DNA of 7,742 nucleotides from assembly GCA_030146905.1 (NCBI GenBank), contig JASLAV010000786.1, forward strand, positions 1 through 7,742, in the 5' to 3' direction. Shown here in pieces: positions 6,161-7,742 of the stretch. Both the position numbers and the translations under genes were made by a program. Source of the stretch: Lentzea sp. GTDB taxonomy: Bacteria; Actinomycetota; Actinomycetes; Mycobacteriales; Pseudonocardiaceae. The notes under the pieces are model-generated. The model made no database searches, was not told the DNA's origin, and was given only the letters and a program-made list of their open reading frames with translations. Position 1 is the first letter of the stretch. Each line of letters begins with the position of its first letter.

Positions 6161-6167
6161 ACCTCCC
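6161..6167 (-). promoter_or_regulatory. Ribosome-binding site that fixes the dioxygenase start
   Basis: GGGAGGT on the minus strand, 7 nt upstream of the ATG at 6153. It argues against the longer frame beginning at 6237, whose extra 28 residues (TCHWTWW and onward) look non-coding. Confidence 0.75.
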
Positions 6168-6191
6168 GAAACAACTTGTCTACGGGATCAG

Positions 6192-6206
6192 CAGAACGCT
6201 GTTCTG
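6192..6206. repeat. Inverted repeat CAGAAC-GCT-GTTCTG, candidate operator
   Basis: A perfect 6-bp-arm inverted repeat with a 3-bp centre in the divergent promoter region of the dioxygenase and Nudix genes. On the minus strand it lies just downstream of, and partly over, the expected -10 position for the TTGACA at 6229-6234. Binding there would block dioxygenase transcription. The adjacent helix-turn-helix regulator is the obvious candidate, by inference. Confidence 0.4.
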
Positions 6207-6220
6207 TCCACCACGTCCAG

Positions 6221-6233
6221 TGACAGGTTGTCA
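6221..6233. repeat. Inverted repeat TGACA-GGT-TGTCA, candidate operator
   Basis: A second perfect inverted repeat (5-bp arms, 3-bp centre), centred 28 bp from the first. It overlaps the minus-strand TTGACA (-35-like, 6229-6234). It may be a regulator half of the control region or simply promoter sequence. Confidence 0.33.
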
Positions 6234-6265
6234 ACACCGAGTCGCCTCGGCATGGTGGGTTCCGG

Positions 6266-6274
6266 TGCTACTTT
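6266..6274 (+). promoter_or_regulatory. Candidate extended -10 promoter of the Nudix-regulator operon
   Basis: TGCTACTTT matches the extended -10 pattern TGnTAnnnT. It would start transcription about 35 nt before the Nudix ATG, leaving room for the GGAGG ribosome-binding site (6303-6307, 8 nt spacing). No good -35 is correctly placed. TTGTCA at 6228-6233 with CATGGT at 6251-6256 is an alternative. Confidence 0.42.
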
Positions 6275-6315
6275 GCCGTTGAGCAGCCCGCCCGCGAATC
6301 CCGGAGGACACCTCG

Positions 6316-6729
6316 ATGAGCCAGCTTGCCTACCCCGTCTCGATCAAGGGCGTGGTGGTCCGCGACGGCAAGGTGTTGCTGCTGAAGAACGAGCGGGAGG
6401 AGTGGGAGCTGCCGGGCGGCCGTATCGAGCCCGGAGAGACGCCGGAAGAGTGCGTTGCCCGCGAGATCACCGAAGAGACGCAGTGGAGGGTGACCACCGG
6501 GCCGATCCTCGACACGTGGATGTACTACATCAACGTTGCTGAGAAGAACGTGTTCATCGTGACCTACGGGTGCCACCCGGACGGCGACAGCGAGCCCGTG
6601 CTTTCCCACGAGCACAAGGAAATCGGCCTGTTCACCGAGGGCGAGGTATGCGGCTTGATCATGCCCGAGGGTTACAAGCGATCAATCTCAACGTGGTTCG
6701 AACGCTTGCGCGCGGACGCGGTCAGGTAA
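6316..6729 (+). CDS. Nudix hydrolase
   Basis: A 137-residue enzyme of the Nudix superfamily, which hydrolyses nucleoside diphosphates linked to other groups; the substrate cannot be told. The Nudix box lies at residues 35-57: G35, E41, R49, E50, E53 and E54 are all in register in GRIEPGETPEECVAREITEE, so metal binding should be intact. The Gly near the end of the box (GX5EX7REUXEEXGU) is replaced by Gln56. The N-terminal strand is SIKGVVVRDGKVLLLKN, and the C-terminal part has HEHKEIGLFTEGEV, a common specificity region. GGAGG at 6303-6307 fixes the start. The next gene begins 3 bp after the stop, so the two form an operon; this enzyme may make or remove the small molecule its regulator senses. 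GC content falls to about 58-60% in its 3' half. Confidence 0.93.
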   Translation: MSQLAYPVSIKGVVVRDGKVLLLKNEREEWELPGGRIEPGETPEECVAREITEETQWRVTTGPILDTWMYYINVAEKNVFIVTYGCHPDGDSEPVLSHEHKEIGLFTEGEVCGLIMPEGYKRSISTWFERLRADAVR

Positions 6730-6732
6730 GCC

Positions 6733-7742
6733 GTGACGGGCGGGCGGTGTGACGCGTGCGGAGCCGAACTGAGTCGGCTTGCCGTCGAGCCGATCTGCCC
6801 GACCTGTCACGCCAGTGCGCGTCACGTCGCCCCAGTCGTTCCTGCTTGTCGACTCATGCCCGCCGTGTGGTTGTGGTCGGCGCCAGAGGCAACCGCGGCC
6901 CTCAGAAGTCGTGATCTGGCAACGATCCTGCGGGTGTACCGCAGGCTGAACAAGCTCAGTCAGGAACGGCTCGCAGCGCTACTCGGCTACGACAAGACCT
7001 ACGTATCGATGATCGAGACCGGTCGCCGGAACATCAGCGATGTCGCCACCCGCCGGCACATCGCGCGGACGCTCGGACTGCCGATGCACGCGCTCGGCGT
7101 AACCGACAACGACGATGCCGACTTCGCCGCGATGAGCCAGTTCGGCGACTCGACCATCCGCCTTGCCGAGATCGCACGCCAGTCAGGCAGGGCCGTCGAT
7201 GCCGTCAACGAACTGTGGCCGCTGGTCGCACGGCTTGAGGCACGAGCCGCCGAGGGACGGGCCGAGCGGGACACGATGATCCTGCTCGGTCAGGGCCGCG
7301 CCGCGCTCGGCGTCTCGCTCGGCACAGTGCTGCCGGAGGAACGGCTGACGGCCGCTGCCCGCTGGACAGGCAAGGCGCTGGTGATCGCTGAGCGCCTCGG
7401 CGATCGGGCGTTCCTCGCTCACGCGCTACGGATGCACGGGAACGAGCTGCGCAAGGCTGACCACATCGGCGCAGCCATCGCTCGACTCAGCCGGGCTGTT
7501 GCCGTGTCCGAGGATCGTGAGGGGCAGGGAGCTGCGTTCGCGCTACTCGCTCGTGCCGCAGGCGAACACGGTGACCCGGACCTGTTCGACCTCGCGATCA
7601 ACGGGTACCGCGAACGGCTCGACGACGGTGGCGGCCGAAGCATGTTGTTCAACCCGTTCACCTTCCGAGAGATCGAGCTACGCGGCCTGGTCGCGACTGG
7701 TCAAGCCGCCAACGCAGTCCAGATCATGCAGACGAACATGCC
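6733..7742 (+). CDS. Zinc-ribbon plus XRE helix-turn-helix regulator with helical repeat C-terminus (3' partial)
   Basis: Open from GTG 6733 to the window end: 336 full codons, no stop, so truncated at the 3' side. Cys6, Cys9, Cys22 and Cys25 form a CX2C-X12-CX2C zinc ribbon (CDACG and CPTC). Residues about 46-60 are the short linker WLWSAPEATAALRSR. Residues about 61-118 are an XRE/lambda-repressor type helix-turn-helix with LSQERLAALLGYDKTYVSMIE. From about 125 the protein is a run of Ala/Leu-rich helices resembling TPR-like sensor domains of actinobacterial regulators; individual repeats are degenerate. Relatives are usually about 400 residues. GTG 6733 is chosen because it includes the whole zinc ribbon. 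ATG at codon 42 would cut it off. Fourteen of the first 45 codons end in A or T, unlike the left part of the window. Probably binds the divergent promoter upstream of the Nudix gene; effector unknown. Confidence 0.88.
   Translation, partial: MTGGRCDACGAELSRLAVEPICPTCHASARHVAPVVPACRLMPAVWLWSAPEATAALRSRDLATILRVYRRLNKLSQERLAALLGYDKTYVSMIETGRRNISDVATRRHIARTLGLPMHALGVTDNDDADFAAMSQFGDSTIRLAEIARQSGRAVDAVNELWPLVARLEARAAEGRAERDTMILLGQGRAALGVSLGTVLPEERLTAAARWTGKALVIAERLGDRAFLAHALRMHGNELRKADHIGAAIARLSRAVAVSEDREGQGAAFALLARAAGEHGDPDLFDLAINGYRERLDDGGGRSMLFNPFTFREIELRGLVATGQAANAVQIMQTNM

Noticed and set aside
5371..6282. 303-codon plus-strand frame antisense to the dioxygenase
   Set aside because: No ribosome-binding site or domain; the minus frame contains a complete HxD...H triad and a strong ribosome-binding site.
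1..7742. CRISPR array, tRNA, insertion sequence ends or long direct repeats
   Set aside because: Reading the spacers and gene ends showed no regularly spaced repeats, cloverleaf-like segments or transposase motifs; this was by eye, so short or divergent examples could be missed.

Overview
The window is high-GC actinomycete DNA, most likely from the Streptomyces/Pseudonocardiaceae range. The left 4.7 kb is about 70-75% GC with almost every codon ending in G or C. It encodes family types typical of these bacteria: an Excalibur-domain secreted protein, an F420-type luciferase-like oxidoreductase, an ArsR-like regulator with an SRPBCC protein, and lipoproteins with short Leu-rich signals. The genus is an inference.

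Left part (1-4740). A 5'-truncated secreted protein with a degenerate nuclease-like domain and a C-terminal Excalibur motif is followed 13 bp later by a probable F420-dependent oxidoreductase. A 57-residue membrane protein with a strong ribosome-binding site lies on the minus strand at 1521-1694, converging on the oxidoreductase and overlapping its stop. Reading away from it is a coupled pair, a winged-helix regulator and a 245-residue SRPBCC protein, which look like a stress- or ligand-responsive operon. Next come two divergent lipoprotein genes: a GH114-type glycosidase on minus and an HNH endonuclease on plus, both predicted to act outside the membrane.

Gap (4741-5071). This convergent spacer holds a perfect 14-bp-stem hairpin without a U-tract. 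It also holds a minus-strand reading frame with a hydrophobic segment and a CPLC motif, whose status is uncertain. At about this point base and codon use change.

Right part (5072-7742). This has the look of an accessory cassette, with relaxed third-position GC, arranged as two divergent transcription units. On minus, an Fe(II)/2-oxoglutarate (TauD/TfdA-like) dioxygenase overlaps a 114-residue protein of unknown function by ATGA. On plus, a Nudix hydrolase is followed 3 bp later by a 3'-truncated regulator with an N-terminal zinc ribbon, an XRE-type helix-turn-helix and a long helical C-terminal region. The 162-bp divergent promoter region carries two short inverted repeats that could be operators. 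My best inference is a self-regulated small-molecule module, in which the oxygenase and Nudix enzyme act on an unknown metabolite sensed by the regulator. Nothing in the sequence identifies the substrate. I see no tRNA, rRNA, insertion sequence or CRISPR array.
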